Shown piece after piece: positions 9,141 to 19,649 of a DNA stretch of 64,000 nt (its first letter is position 1; each line of letters starts with the position of its first letter). A program made the translations under genes and the position numbers. The notes below the pieces were generated by a model. It was not told the origin of the DNA. It worked only from the letters and a program-made list of their open reading frames with translations, and did no database searches. Source of the stretch: Albugo candida (Eukaryota; Oomycota; Peronosporomycetes; Albuginales; Albuginaceae). The stretch lies in assembly GCA_905220665.1 (NCBI GenBank), contig CAJNAR010000158.1, positions 372,001 through 436,000 on the forward strand, read 5' to 3'.

Positions 9141-11791
9141 GTCTACATACCGCGATTTCTGCGCATTTATGCATTTTTATCTACAGGTACTCTTTGTAAT
9201 TTTCAAGCATTTACTGGCAACTAAACCAGTACATGGATTACCTTCGATTTTGGTACATTCTGATCGAAAAAGTCCTGCGACTCGTAAGCCGGGTCCATGA
9301 ACGAACAGTGTCATCAGACCTAAGAAACTCGCAATTCTTCGCCAAATAAAGTGTCAGCTGACAGAAGTCAGTCACACTGTATTGTATTCACCATCTTGTA
9401 AAAAAAGCTAACTTGCCTATCGCTATCGATGTCAAAGTACGCCTCCATCATCAAGACGAAGATTATTGGTCTTGTAATTCCAGTACATTTTGATCTTATC
9501 TTTTACTGGCGTGCCCCTTGCATTGTACATAAACAGCACGTTGGAGTTTGCAATCAGTTTCGGATACGTCTTGTCGACATGATCATCTGATTGATCCATG
9601 ATCCATAATCCAGTGTATTTACTTTTCTCCCCAAAAGATGTATGCTCTTAGTGTATAGCGACAAGTCCTACTTCAAACTTGACGATGTTACAATTTGAAC
9701 CACGCTTTATACAGAGTACCAATTTATATGGGATCGCTTTTTGATCGGTTTTATCCGTACAAATTTCAACTGTACGGATCATTGAGAGTCATTTCGTTTT
9801 CTACTACTTAGAGCCATTCGCTCCAGTCCCTTATTTGCTTAACTTGCTCGTATACGCTGACATTCTCTCCGTCTTCCTCAGTGTGAAAAGATTCCAAATT
9901 CTTATATTCGTCTTCGTTGTTGGATCATCTACGTGCCATATCGGATTTTCTGCATGAAATCCTGATTTTGCTATATGTTTGCGTACTAAATAAATGTTTC
10001 TTCCAAAGTCGACATTCCCATCCGATGTGATCGAATATCTTGTCGAAGCGTTGTACTTGAGACTTCAAGTTTTACACTTTTGAAATTTTGTTTCATAGTT
10101 CCTTGGTGGCATCGTAGACATTTCTTCGTTTCTTGATGATACACCTTCTTGCGCTCATGCATTACCTCCCCTATTACTGTAAGCGATCCCATCGTCATCC
10201 ACATTGATGATAGCGATGATATCCATAGTATTTTGGTCTCCTGCTTGGCCCTTCACTTGAATGATGGCGCTTTTAGAGGCTCTGTCCCCACTTCAACTTT
10301 GTATTTATTGGTCCTGACACCGACTCTCCATTTATCTTCCACTGATTGATCACATGCTGCATAATACATGTCCAAAACCACGATGTCTCAGCTCCGGTTC
10401 GCTCTCCACCATATGTTTATTGTCTTTTCAGAAACAGCGTAACACTGTCCTACCTATCAAAAGTCACTGGCCTTCCGTCAATTTCGACGGAATTCATTCA
10501 TGTTATCTGCACTATAATACCACTTGCAAATCGATGAAGAAAGCGAAAACAGATTCTTCCTCACTTGAATTCATCATCTTTGTTCGCAAATATCGCCTTC
10601 ACTTTGACGAAGGCTGCCTAATCTGTATCGTGTATAGCTTGTTTGCTCAGTGCTAGCGGTAGATAGTATCACCAGCCCCCAACTCTTCACTCTCTCTCGA
10701 CCCACAGCTGAGAGCCATCATGTATCGTTCAAGTGGACAAAGAAGCGCATGGCGGGGTAGAGTTGGCGTATAGAGCCATAGGTGTTGTTGTTAAATTAAG
10801 CATGGTCAAAATATAATCTACCGCTGAGCTTATTGTAGAGCTATCGACGCGCAGCGTGCCATAATACTCTGAACATGGGAAATACTTCTGTTGTGGGAAT
10901 CTTTGGGAAAATCGCTGTTGATCACACAGAAATCTTTAGTGCCTGCAAAATGGAGCAATCTGCTGCTTTCAGAGCCTCAAGTAGGCACTGAGTCATCGTG
11001 TGTGCAGACTGTGATATAGTGACAGATACAAGACGAAACGTCAATGTCATTTTTAGCGAGACTATTGCGAGTGCGCTGACATCTCCTCGTTTGCAGCCAA
11101 TTGTTGCAAATCTCTTTTTAACATCAAACACCAGTGCTGTGCGAGCTAAATACTCACATGATCCCACGCGGAAATTCCGATATCACATAAAAAGCGACAA
11201 TAGTTCGATAGTCGCGGTCAGGGAACTACGCCAATGTTTCAGCGAGACATATCTCAAAGATTTCAAGTGGGTCACCCATGAGCGGCTTACAGTTTGTACA
11301 GCTTGATCTTCGGCCAACAGCTTCAGACCTAGCGTAAAATTGAATATCTTCGCGGATTTTTAGCGTGAAGCCACTCACTCAGCCACCTTATCAGTTTTGA
11401 TATTTCAAGTCAGAAGATGCAAGTGCAGGATGGAGTTCAAACAGCTTGATTAACTGTTCATATTCACCTTCTGAGACTTTCGGTGAATTTTCGAGATAGA
11501 TAGAACGTTTGACATGTGCGTTACTGATTCAAAGCCAGAAAATTGACTGAAGCTTGCAAATATTGCAATATGTGACAATGATGGCGCTCAATGCAAACAC
11601 ATGGAAAAGAGAACTCAGTAAGAGCATACACTCACGTCGAAACTGGGAACAATCTTAAATCATGCTGCAATATATTAGAACCTTATCGTGTCTGACAAAG
11701 GAATCCTTCCACGTTCAAATTCTTTCGATAAATTCGCATACTCCACGAACAGCAAGCTGGTACACGCGTGTACAGATCCTTTTCCGACTTC
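9141..11791. other. Gene-poor decayed region, about 2.65 kb
   Basis: No intact gene is supported. On the minus strand between about 10350 and 9400 there are short open stretches in shifting frames (VGVRTNKYKVEVGTEPL; IIQVKGQAGDQNTMDIIAII; GRNIYLVRKHIAKSGFHAEN; ENVSVYEQVKQIRDWSEWL then a stop) that look like relics of one or more coding genes. The repeat at 9460-9615 continues this. A 9-bp perfect inverted repeat with a 9-nt loop sits at 9753-9779. From 10400 to 11790 I see nothing I can support. Confidence 0.4.
9460..9615 (-). repeat. Dispersed repeat, copy 1 (about 156 bp)
   Basis: Nearly identical to 15058-15218 in the same orientation. On the minus strand this copy keeps an open frame containing MDQSDDHVDKTYPKLIANSN and YNARGTPVKDKIKMYWNYK, continuing from an upstream reading SFGEKSKYTGLWI. 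I do not recognise the family. The open frame suggests the repeat is a piece of a multicopy gene or element. Confidence 0.8.
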
Positions 11792-13051
11792 TTATAAATA
11801 CTTTTTAGAGAATTTGTATTTTCTCTTCTGCTCCGTTGTATCGATTACGATGAAATTGGACAAAAAAAATGAAGTACCGAATAACCATTTACCATCCGAG
11901 CTTGGAAGGATGTCAACAAAACACGTCTTTCCCTCTTGGCGCACATATTGTTCGATGGAAAGTGTGCACTCATCCTTGAATGAAAGCCTGATTGGAGCGA
12001 GCCCCAAATTGTCATGGTAATTCTTGGGGTTTTCGCAACCTCTGACATAATAATCACCCTGCTTTGTGAGTCCGCGCTTTTTTAAAGTTGATGTAAATAA
12101 ATTGTATATTTCCTCTGGAATCCTTGTCGCAGTCTGTCCAAGGAAAATTTCAGCCTTCTGCTTAAAATGCATCCACCCGCCGAATTCGACTTTCACATCT
12201 TGTAAGCTGTCCTCAGAGATAAATTCGTTTCTGGCCTGACTTATTCCGACATCCGTAATGTCTCCTAGATAAAGAATTGGAGTTATAAGCCATGTGATAG
12301 AGTATATACCGCCAGTTGTTGTGATCAAAACTTCGAGATCGAGCATACTTTCCACAGATCCTTTTGTCAGCTTCTTTCTCTGCTTTAAGTCTTCAATGGA
12401 CGAGCGTGGTAATGCCCAACCGATATCATATGGAGCCAAGTCCCTTAGTTCGACATGCTTCAACACGTTGGCAATATTATTTAATTCTCTCGGATCCTTC
12501 GGATTCGAACGGCGCCTGACCGACCTATCCATGCTGAAGTAATCTTCTATGATGGACACATGATTGTTTTTTTTGCCATTTGTTTCTCCAGATCTTTCAC
12601 AAATGAGACAAGGCTTGACGGTGATTTCATCGCTTTTCTTGCTCCAGAACGGTAAAATATGATTGTCATTCGATACTTTTATCTTAAATCGTTTGCAACC
12701 TTCCTCAATATATTGGATCACTTTACCCTGAATAGCCCCACTACAGAGAGTTAGAGCGTTGATAGGATCATTAAACGGCGTCACTGGCAGTATTGACGTG
12801 CTTGGCGGGAGTATGCGAAAGACCATCAGGAAACGATCATCGGGACTTTCAGAAGCTTTGACATCTAGGTCGAAAGGCTCTATACGTACTAAATGAACGT
12901 TCACCGACCAGGGAAATAGCTGGTCCGGCGAATATGGATCTGTGTGTACTTCCAAATGCATGTAGTGCAACATGATGTTATGGAATTTGTTGTTCGCGTC
13001 AAGTACACCAAGCATTGCGAAAAAACCACTTTTGAATATAGTTGCCTTCAT
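11792..13051 (-). CDS. Aspartic-protease-fold (A1-like) protein lacking the catalytic motif, 419 aa
   Basis: Single-exon frame from an ATG at 13051. The N-terminus (MKATIFKSGFFAMLGVLDA) is signal-peptide-like but weakly so. The C-terminal half follows the pepsin C-lobe: GGIYSITWLITPILYLGDI near 247-265, RIPEEIYNLFTS near 310, GDYYVRGCENP near 332 followed by LAPIRLSF, IEQYV and a cysteine at 377, and WLFGTSFFLSNFIVIDTTEQ near 389-408, matching the WxLGxxFLxxxYxVFD ending. Where the second catalytic DTG should stand (about 300-308) the protein reads AEIFLGQTA, and I find no DTG-type motif in the N-lobe. Thus it is probably not an active protease. Alternatives: a decoy or binding protein, or a lineage-specific secreted protein. 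The fold call is by pattern only. Confidence 0.5.
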   Translation of the reverse strand: MKATIFKSGFFAMLGVLDANNKFHNIMLHYMHLEVHTDPYSPDQLFPWSVNVHLVRIEPFDLDVKASESPDDRFLMVFRILPPSTSILPVTPFNDPINALTLCSGAIQGKVIQYIEEGCKRFKIKVSNDNHILPFWSKKSDEITVKPCLICERSGETNGKKNNHVSIIEDYFSMDRSVRRRSNPKDPRELNNIANVLKHVELRDLAPYDIGWALPRSSIEDLKQRKKLTKGSVESMLDLEVLITTTGGIYSITWLITPILYLGDITDVGISQARNEFISEDSLQDVKVEFGGWMHFKQKAEIFLGQTATRIPEEIYNLFTSTLKKRGLTKQGDYYVRGCENPKNYHDNLGLAPIRLSFKDECTLSIEQYVRQEGKTCFVDILPSSDGKWLFGTSFFLSNFIVIDTTEQKRKYKFSKKYL

Positions 13052-13570
13052 CGTGTGCTAGTGTTGTCAGTTTATTGAATTATGTGAAATTGCTTCATGG
13101 CTGATATACTCGAACTAGATCTTCAAAGCTCAGGCGCGCCTGCAAATCAAGATAGGACGCTCATGTGTATTGGACAAAAACATTTCGATTACCAATTTCG
13201 AAGCAAATATCACAACGGTCTTCCTCCAGACTGTGGGACATAGATGAAAGGTAAATAATGACGTGTTCTATTTCGCTAGCTAAAAGGATTGGGAAATTTT
13301 GAGTGCATAGTATGTACGAGGTTTGTATTTATGGAAATGCATCTAAAATAGAAGTGAAACGCACAATGTGCATTTTCCATCAAGTAAGCACTTGAGCAAC
13401 TTCGAATGTTGACCGAACTTTACATATCGTCGTGACACGTGTACGCAAGAAACTTATGATATAGAATACACGTTCTTCAGTATGATTGGAGTGAAAATAC
13501 TGAATTTGTTGACCACTTCACATCGCTTCCTCGCTAAAATGCTATAAGTATCGAGTCCTGCGCCCTTTGA

Positions 13571-13602
13571 AATGACACGTCGAATGACACGTCGAATGAC
13601 AT
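13571..13602. repeat. Short tandem repeat, 12-bp unit
   Basis: Two exact copies of AATGACACGTCG followed by a partial third copy. Read in the minus-strand frame it gives repeated His-Ser-Thr-Cys, but the surrounding frame is not convincingly coding. Confidence 0.75.
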
Positions 13603-15057
13603 GCATTCGTCTGTGGCTCCTGGCCAATCGAGATATTGCAAAGTTTCCAGATAACCTGCTGACAAGAATACGCTCTGTTTCTTCGCAATACATATCGCTT
13701 ATTCGTCGTGTTGCGACCGCCGGTGTACGACAACAACTGTTCATTAAGAGACGCTCGGGGCTTTTTGATATTTATGAGATAATGTTCATGGTGTTGCCAT
13801 AAAATTAGCTGACCTTCATCCAGCGCACCTGTGGTGGCTAACGTATCAAGGTGTGATTCGATACGAATCTGAGAAGGATTGTTGCAAGTATTTGACGGAA
13901 TTGTGCCACAAGTGACGTCATTGTAACTACTCGCTTTGCAATCTCTTTGATCTTTGGACACCTTGATGCCGCTCATTTTGCATCACCAGGTCAAACAAGG
14001 CTTTAATCATAGCCGTATATGTCTTCGTGGTCCCTGCCTTACTACTGGCGCTTGGTGCACTCGTGTGGTATCGCCGCAAAAAGCGCAGTATGGAGTATCA
14101 CCAGCCTGACATTTGCGACCATCAAAACGTGGTGGAGGACGGATAGTAAGAGTACGTTTAGCCTCTGGAAGGAGAAGCTACTTGGCGTTCACATCCGATA
14201 CCTCTCCTTACTTGCGAGAGCCGCATTTTGCTGTCGTGAAACGCGTTGACATCAGTATACCAAGTTGGATAGGAAACATCGAAGTGGCTCGACAGCTCGC
14301 TGGCTTCAGACCGATGAAGGCTCGTACGGTCACACAAGCAACTCCGCAGCTGTGAACGAGTTTCCTCAGCGACGGAGTAGTCTGACTTTGCGTCGTCTAA
14401 CATCAAAGAAGCGCTATTGTGCTCACTCGGTGACTCGCGAAAGGATCCTTTGCCGAAGTATGGCTCGCGCATTCAGAAATTGGATTCGCTGCTGACAACA
14501 CATATTACAGTCGACATCCATCTATATTGCTGGATTCATTGCAGAGTAAAATCTACTCACCGGCTTCAATAACTCACGTATAATCCAATGATTGGCGCGG
14601 CATGGGAACAAAAGCTTTCTAAATCTGCATCTTCTGACCGAATATATGAATTGTGGTGATTTGCCTACCGCTCTTCGGCAATGTTGCCGGTCAAACTCAG
14701 CTGAACTGATGGCAAGGCGCTGTATTGCCTACCAAGCAGTAATAATTACACCAACCAGCTCTCATTACGAAACCGGACCCAATTTTTTCATTCTCTTCCA
14801 TCTTGGATAGCTTTGAGCCGTTGTCAGCTAGCGTCCACACGTACTGCACTTTCCAATGCCACATCTTCTGGAAGGCTCGGTTGATGCAGCTCTTCAAATT
14901 ATGCCCCACATTTTATTTGCTCGATTTTGGTGTTGAGCTCCTTCTATGAAAAAGCTCGATCTCAGCCATTCTTTCCTTCATCCCGTCAAGATAGTAAGGT
15001 GACTAAGATAGCTATAGTTGCATCCCTTCTTTAACATTCAGGCACGAGGTCACTCAA

Positions 15058-15218
15058 GATTATTGGTCTTGTAATTCCAGTACATTTTGATCTTATCTTT
15101 ACTGGCGTGCCCCTTGCATTGTATATAAACAGCACGTTGGAGTTTGCAATCATTTTCGGATACGTCTTGTCTACAAGATCATCTGATTGATCCATGATCC
15201 ATGATCCATAATCCAGTG
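15058..15218 (-). repeat. Dispersed repeat, copy 2 (about 161 bp)
   Basis: Second copy of the repeat at 9460-9615, about 5.6 kb away in the same orientation. Relative to copy 1 it lacks one T in a short T-run (TTTACTGG instead of TTTTACTGG) and carries a 7-bp tandem duplication (ATCCATG), so its frame is broken. A few substitutions are also present. Confidence 0.8.
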
Positions 15219-17170
15219 GAATTCATCTTCAACATTCCATAGTCAGTGCAGCTGTCAGATTTTCTACTCATATAAATGATCGCCTAGGCATCGGAACGCT
15301 TTGTGCCTGAGGAGTGTATTATTATCATGCAGCCAAATTCGAGAAGAACTGTTGCTATTACTTAATCAAACCGGAGAAGGTTTGCTCCAATTGCATTTTA
15401 AAAAATGTGCAATGCATTGTCTCTAAGGAGTTTAAGATAGAACCTAGCTGGAAAGCTTCTCAGGTGACAGCACAATTAGTTGATTTATTGCGCGCTTTCA
15501 TTCTTTTACGTTAAAATCTTCGCTGCGTTTTGCAAGATCCCTTCAATTTGATAATTGGCTAATTTACGAGATGTCCCGATATGGTTGGCTAATATCCGAG
15601 CTTGAGAATTCAACCATATTGACTGCAAAAGAGGCTATCACACTCACCCGGAAACCATCTTTTAAGTTTATAGACCATAAGGTTCTTATGTCATGAATGA
15701 CCCCTACACAAGGATGTTTTGTGTATTTTTAAAATTTTGTGTTATATTTAAAAAAAATAAAAATAATAATGAATTTTTCATGTTCTTCGTATATTGAAAT
15801 ATTAGGACTCAGTGTACAGAATAGAATATTTTTGTGTCATCAACAAAGTGTGAACTGCGAAATAGTCTAATAACGATGAGCTACACGAACAAACGTGAAC
15901 GCTAACTGAACTGAGTGATTGCAAAATAGTTCCCGTCGAAAGTAGCGGGCAGTGCTATCATATTGTCCCTTACCTAGGTGTACGTTAGCATAAACTTAGC
16001 CAATCATATTAAACTGAGGGGATTTGAACGGTTCCCTTCTTTTATCAATACTTTGGCGAATGTTCTGTGTGGAAGTGTTCATACAATACATACACCAGCC
16101 GAACCGTATCACGTCGACATTGCACAGAATGCGATCTCAACTGGTGATACCTCGAATGTCATGCTTGCCCATATCAAGTGATTCTTCTACTGATATATCT
16201 AGTTCCTACCAGCATAGATTCAGTCTTTTGTTGGAGATATTTCGTTCCAACCAGACTCACGTAGCGCGAAGAAAGTAGAATAGAAACTTCGGCTCGAGTA
16301 GGAAATGAATATACAAATGCAAGCCTTTTAGATTGGATTAGGAAGTGGGTCATACGACGACCTGCCTAGCAATTACCATAAAAGGCACTAGAGATTCATG
16401 TTCGTAATGCCTTCGCCTTTGTGAACTGCATACTACCGATTGATATCATAGAGTGCTTACTCACATGTACGCGGATGTGCTGGATGTGCGCTATTTGCAT
16501 CTGACAAAGTCACATGTTTTCTGACCTGTTCCTGTCTACCAGCACGATGGAAGCTATAAGCTGCTAGTTTACAATTGGACAAACCTGAAATTCGACTCAG
16601 CGTTAACGTTTGCGCAGGATGCTAGACATTTCCAACTTCTTTGATTACATCAGAAGAGGCAGATGAATTAAGCTCTATCGAGCTCTGACATAGTTTTTAA
16701 TCTTCCGTGTTGTATAAACGCTGGGAGAAGAAGGTTGATCTACTTTGTATTCCTGTCTGCAAACTGATCGATCATGCATTAAAACGCGTCCTTTAGCCAT
16801 GACTTGGGCTCGTTTGCATCACCTTTTGTCGGTCGAATGATCAGAGATGAATTCCTATCATTTATCTTCAAAGTCACCCAGCTTTATTCCCACGAATTAG
16901 CAAGACGGACAATTCAACCGAAGACAAAGACACGAGCATTGCAGGAATTGCTGGGTGGCAAAGGATTCCTGTAAATTTGCACAAGCGGAAAGTGTCAGTC
17001 ATACGAATTGGCTATCTGATGGAGAAATCATAGAGGTAACTGCACAAACGCATGGCTTGATATTAACATCGACGGCAAAGGTTAAGCTCCGCGTCAAGAA
17101 TTATATCATTCAGAAAACCGCGCTTCTTCTTTTCTCTTTCTCTACCATTGAGATACCTAACCGTATCCGA

Positions 17171-19174
17171 TTACGACCAGAGAGAAACTGAGTCATCATG
17201 GTTGCTGTCCCACATAAACAGATTAGAGCCCCATTTCGTCCCTTCTTCTGGTGGGCAGCCACCATGATAACTCATTGGATCGATATCACCCTCCGGAGTT
17301 TGACTGTAAAAAAGAGCCGCATGGAGGTAACGAGGAGGTAGGGCAAGTCCGGCTGAGCATTCGGGCATTCCTGTTCGGTTGATGTTTTCGTTCTGACTGC
17401 GATGTATCGAGTACGGAAAAACGGTCTCACCCCCACTCTTGATTTTATCACTCAGATACAAGAATAAGGTCACAAATCTTTGTGGACGGAATTCTTTCAC
17501 ATGGGCTGGGACTACATAGCGAAGTTGTGGAATATTGGCTCTGACTTCCCAAGACCGGATAACCAGTTCGAAAAATGACGGAAAAGCCACCAATATTTCG
17601 TGTAAAACACGGTTGCGGCCCTTATTGGTGAGGATCCAATTACTCCAGTCTTGATTTGTTATTTCGGCGATGAAATTTAGACTGTAATCCTCCATTATGT
17701 ACTCCATCAATGTCGTTTGATACTGGACACGGAATGACGGATATAGAGCGCCTCCGGGTCGAACATGATCCGGAAGTTTATCTCCAAAGTAAAAAACACG
17801 ATCTTTAATCCATCTGATCCAATTGTAAAGGTGTGATAGTCCATCAACATTTTTCTTGGGGAAGGTGTAGTGCAGCTCAGGTAGTCCAACAGCTCGTTCC
17901 CACTCCTTCACGATGAAAGGTAGATACTCTGGCTTGCTGCTTTTCTTCATCAAAATCGACATAATGTCATTAGCTCTCCGCTGAGTATTAGTTTCGATCC
18001 ATGTCTTCCATTCCGTAGCGCTTCGTGCAAGAAAGAAATGCGCCAATTCGGCTTTATGAACGAATAGGCGTAATAATTCAATATGGAATCCCGTTGTGTC
18101 ATTGGCATTCGGGTAATATCGTCCACCAAATCGAAAGTCTTCAGGAACACGAGGACCTAATTCTCGAATCTTGACGACCGACCACGATACCCAATCGAGA
18201 AAATCTCGATATGTGTATTCAGTCCACTCTTTTGGTTTGAACGACATGCTACTAAACGTATCTAGATGTCGCCGATAGAACTCACCAGCGTTATAGCGAA
18301 CAAGTTGTAACCCTTCGATGAATGAAGGCGATGGTAGTCGAGCAACGCGAGCCCCACGATTCTGAAATTTACGAGTAAAGTCACTTTGTGGTAAGTATGA
18401 TGTATGACTCGTCCGAGCGTCATTCACAACGCTTTCTCCCTTCGAACCGATGACTTGAGACCTTCCCAAAGAAGGCGAACCCAACTCAATAAGCTTGGCG
18501 CTTTCATTTGCAGAGATGAAATACTCCACGTCAAATACTTTAGGAGACAGCCCAACCGTAGTCATAACAACTCCATTTTCGAGATGGTACTTATGGCCCA
18601 AACGGATGCCAGGCCACACCCAAATCTGATAATCTATCAAGACGTGTACAATTCGATTTGAATTGTTGAATTCGGTAGAGTCTCTTATCGGGAATCCTAA
18701 TTGAGTATATAACCGAATTCCATTCTCGACCAAATTCGCATCAGCTCCTAGTGCGTTGGCAGCGAGCTTGGCTGATGTATGTATACATTCAAATCGCTCA
18801 TTGTATGATACATAATACCCTTTGTTTCGTCCATTCAACATAAAGAAAACTCTGTTGAGTTTCAATGGTTTCTTCATTGCTATCGTTACACGAATTGGCC
18901 GATTTGTATGCATAAGAATTGGTTTGAAGGATGGGTCACTGCACTCGTCTTTCGGCAGCAGTACGTTTGGTATCTGAGCTGTGAGATCTGTTGGAAGCGG
19001 ATGATCATCAGTCTCTGCACGATAAACACTTTCTACATCGAAAAGAGTTGCATTGCTCGAATGAGCAAAAGGCTCCTGACGAGCTGATGGTGCTTGCTCG
19101 TGTACTGGTGCATTGAAATAATGATACAGCTGTGTCCAAACGAACGTGAGAATAGCCAAAGAAAAGTACTTCAT
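17171..19174 (-). CDS. Prolyl 4-hydroxylase-like 2-oxoglutarate/Fe(II) dioxygenase with duplicated insert, 667 aa
   Basis: Membrane-anchored or secreted enzyme (hydrophobic N-terminus, residues 2-20) of the P4H family, which hydroxylates proline using Fe(II), O2 and 2-oxoglutarate. Early landmarks are GVVMTTVGLSPKVFDVEYF near 201 and RYNAGEFYRRHLDTF with the iron ligands H303 and D305. The second half of the core is KSGGETVFP (579-587), ALFYSQTPEGDIDP, the distal ligand H637 in YHGGC, and K647 for 2-oxoglutarate. All four key residues are present. Between H303xD305 and KSGGETVFP lie about 260 extra residues made of two diverged copies of one module (about 323-438 and 448-556). The frame is intronless. 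A broken paralogue follows at 19650-21178. The catalytic call is firm; the substrate is unknown. Confidence 0.85.
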   Translation of the reverse strand: MKYFSLAILTFVWTQLYHYFNAPVHEQAPSARQEPFAHSSNATLFDVESVYRAETDDHPLPTDLTAQIPNVLLPKDECSDPSFKPILMHTNRPIRVTIAMKKPLKLNRVFFMLNGRNKGYYVSYNERFECIHTSAKLAANALGADANLVENGIRLYTQLGFPIRDSTEFNNSNRIVHVLIDYQIWVWPGIRLGHKYHLENGVVMTTVGLSPKVFDVEYFISANESAKLIELGSPSLGRSQVIGSKGESVVNDARTSHTSYLPQSDFTRKFQNRGARVARLPSPSFIEGLQLVRYNAGEFYRRHLDTFSSMSFKPKEWTEYTYRDFLDWVSWSVVKIRELGPRVPEDFRFGGRYYPNANDTTGFHIELLRLFVHKAELAHFFLARSATEWKTWIETNTQRRANDIMSILMKKSSKPEYLPFIVKEWERAVGLPELHYTFPKKNVDGLSHLYNWIRWIKDRVFYFGDKLPDHVRPGGALYPSFRVQYQTTLMEYIMEDYSLNFIAEITNQDWSNWILTNKGRNRVLHEILVAFPSFFELVIRSWEVRANIPQLRYVVPAHVKEFRPQRFVTLFLYLSDKIKSGGETVFPYSIHRSQNENINRTGMPECSAGLALPPRYLHAALFYSQTPEGDIDPMSYHGGCPPEEGTKWGSNLFMWDSNHDDSVSLWS

Positions 19175-19649
19175 AGAGATATCGGGACGTTATGTCAAAT
19201 TTCGAAAAAAACAGCGACACCAGTGCAGCTGCAGCTTTGCTGTCTGTTGGATTTTCGAGAATAAACAAATCCGAGAGATCATGCGGCAAAGAATATTAGC
19301 CAATCCTTTCGTATCTCTGTGCAAATGAACCAATCCAATTTGTTGACCGCCGTGAAAGGCTTCCATTCTGTCAGCTCTCTACACACTGTTTTTTCTTCTG
19401 ATTCGCTCATCTACACTGTAATCTCTCTCTGTCTGTCGCTACAGTTCTCAGCCCCATTCAAAAGCAAACTTATCCTTACTCAGCTATCGATGCTTTAATA
19501 TCGTGAGAATTCGTTTAAAGTTGATATCGCACATGCAAAAGCTTGATTTCAGCAAGTGTCTATTATTTTCATACAGGCAACTATAGTGTAGATATTGAAA
19601 TGTTGTATAGCTCTGCTCATGTCCAAAACTTGCGCGATAGATGCAACAG
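19175..19649. other. Intergenic, 475 bp
   Basis: Spacer between the intact P4H-like gene and its broken paralogue. It must contain the promoter of the intact leftward gene. No other coding or RNA feature is seen. Confidence 0.4.

Larger units (their letters stand above)
13052..17170. other. Gene-poor region, about 4.1 kb
   Basis: No gene with convincing homology. Items seen: a 12-bp tandem repeat (AATGACACGTCG, two copies plus part of a third) at 13571-13602; an open stretch near 13990-14146 on the plus strand encoding a hydrophobic helix followed by WYRRKKRS, like the transmembrane/juxtamembrane part of a receptor-like protein but without a start or partner exons; the dispersed repeat at 15058-15218; and a very A+T-rich stretch near 15715-15785. 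Other open frames here are short and featureless. Confidence 0.4.

Noticed and set aside
13542..13976. 144-codon minus-strand frame
   Set aside because: It contains the 12-bp tandem repeat and no recognisable domain; probably chance.
14158..14472. 104-codon minus-strand frame
   Set aside because: No homology; overlaps several equally long frames on the other strand.
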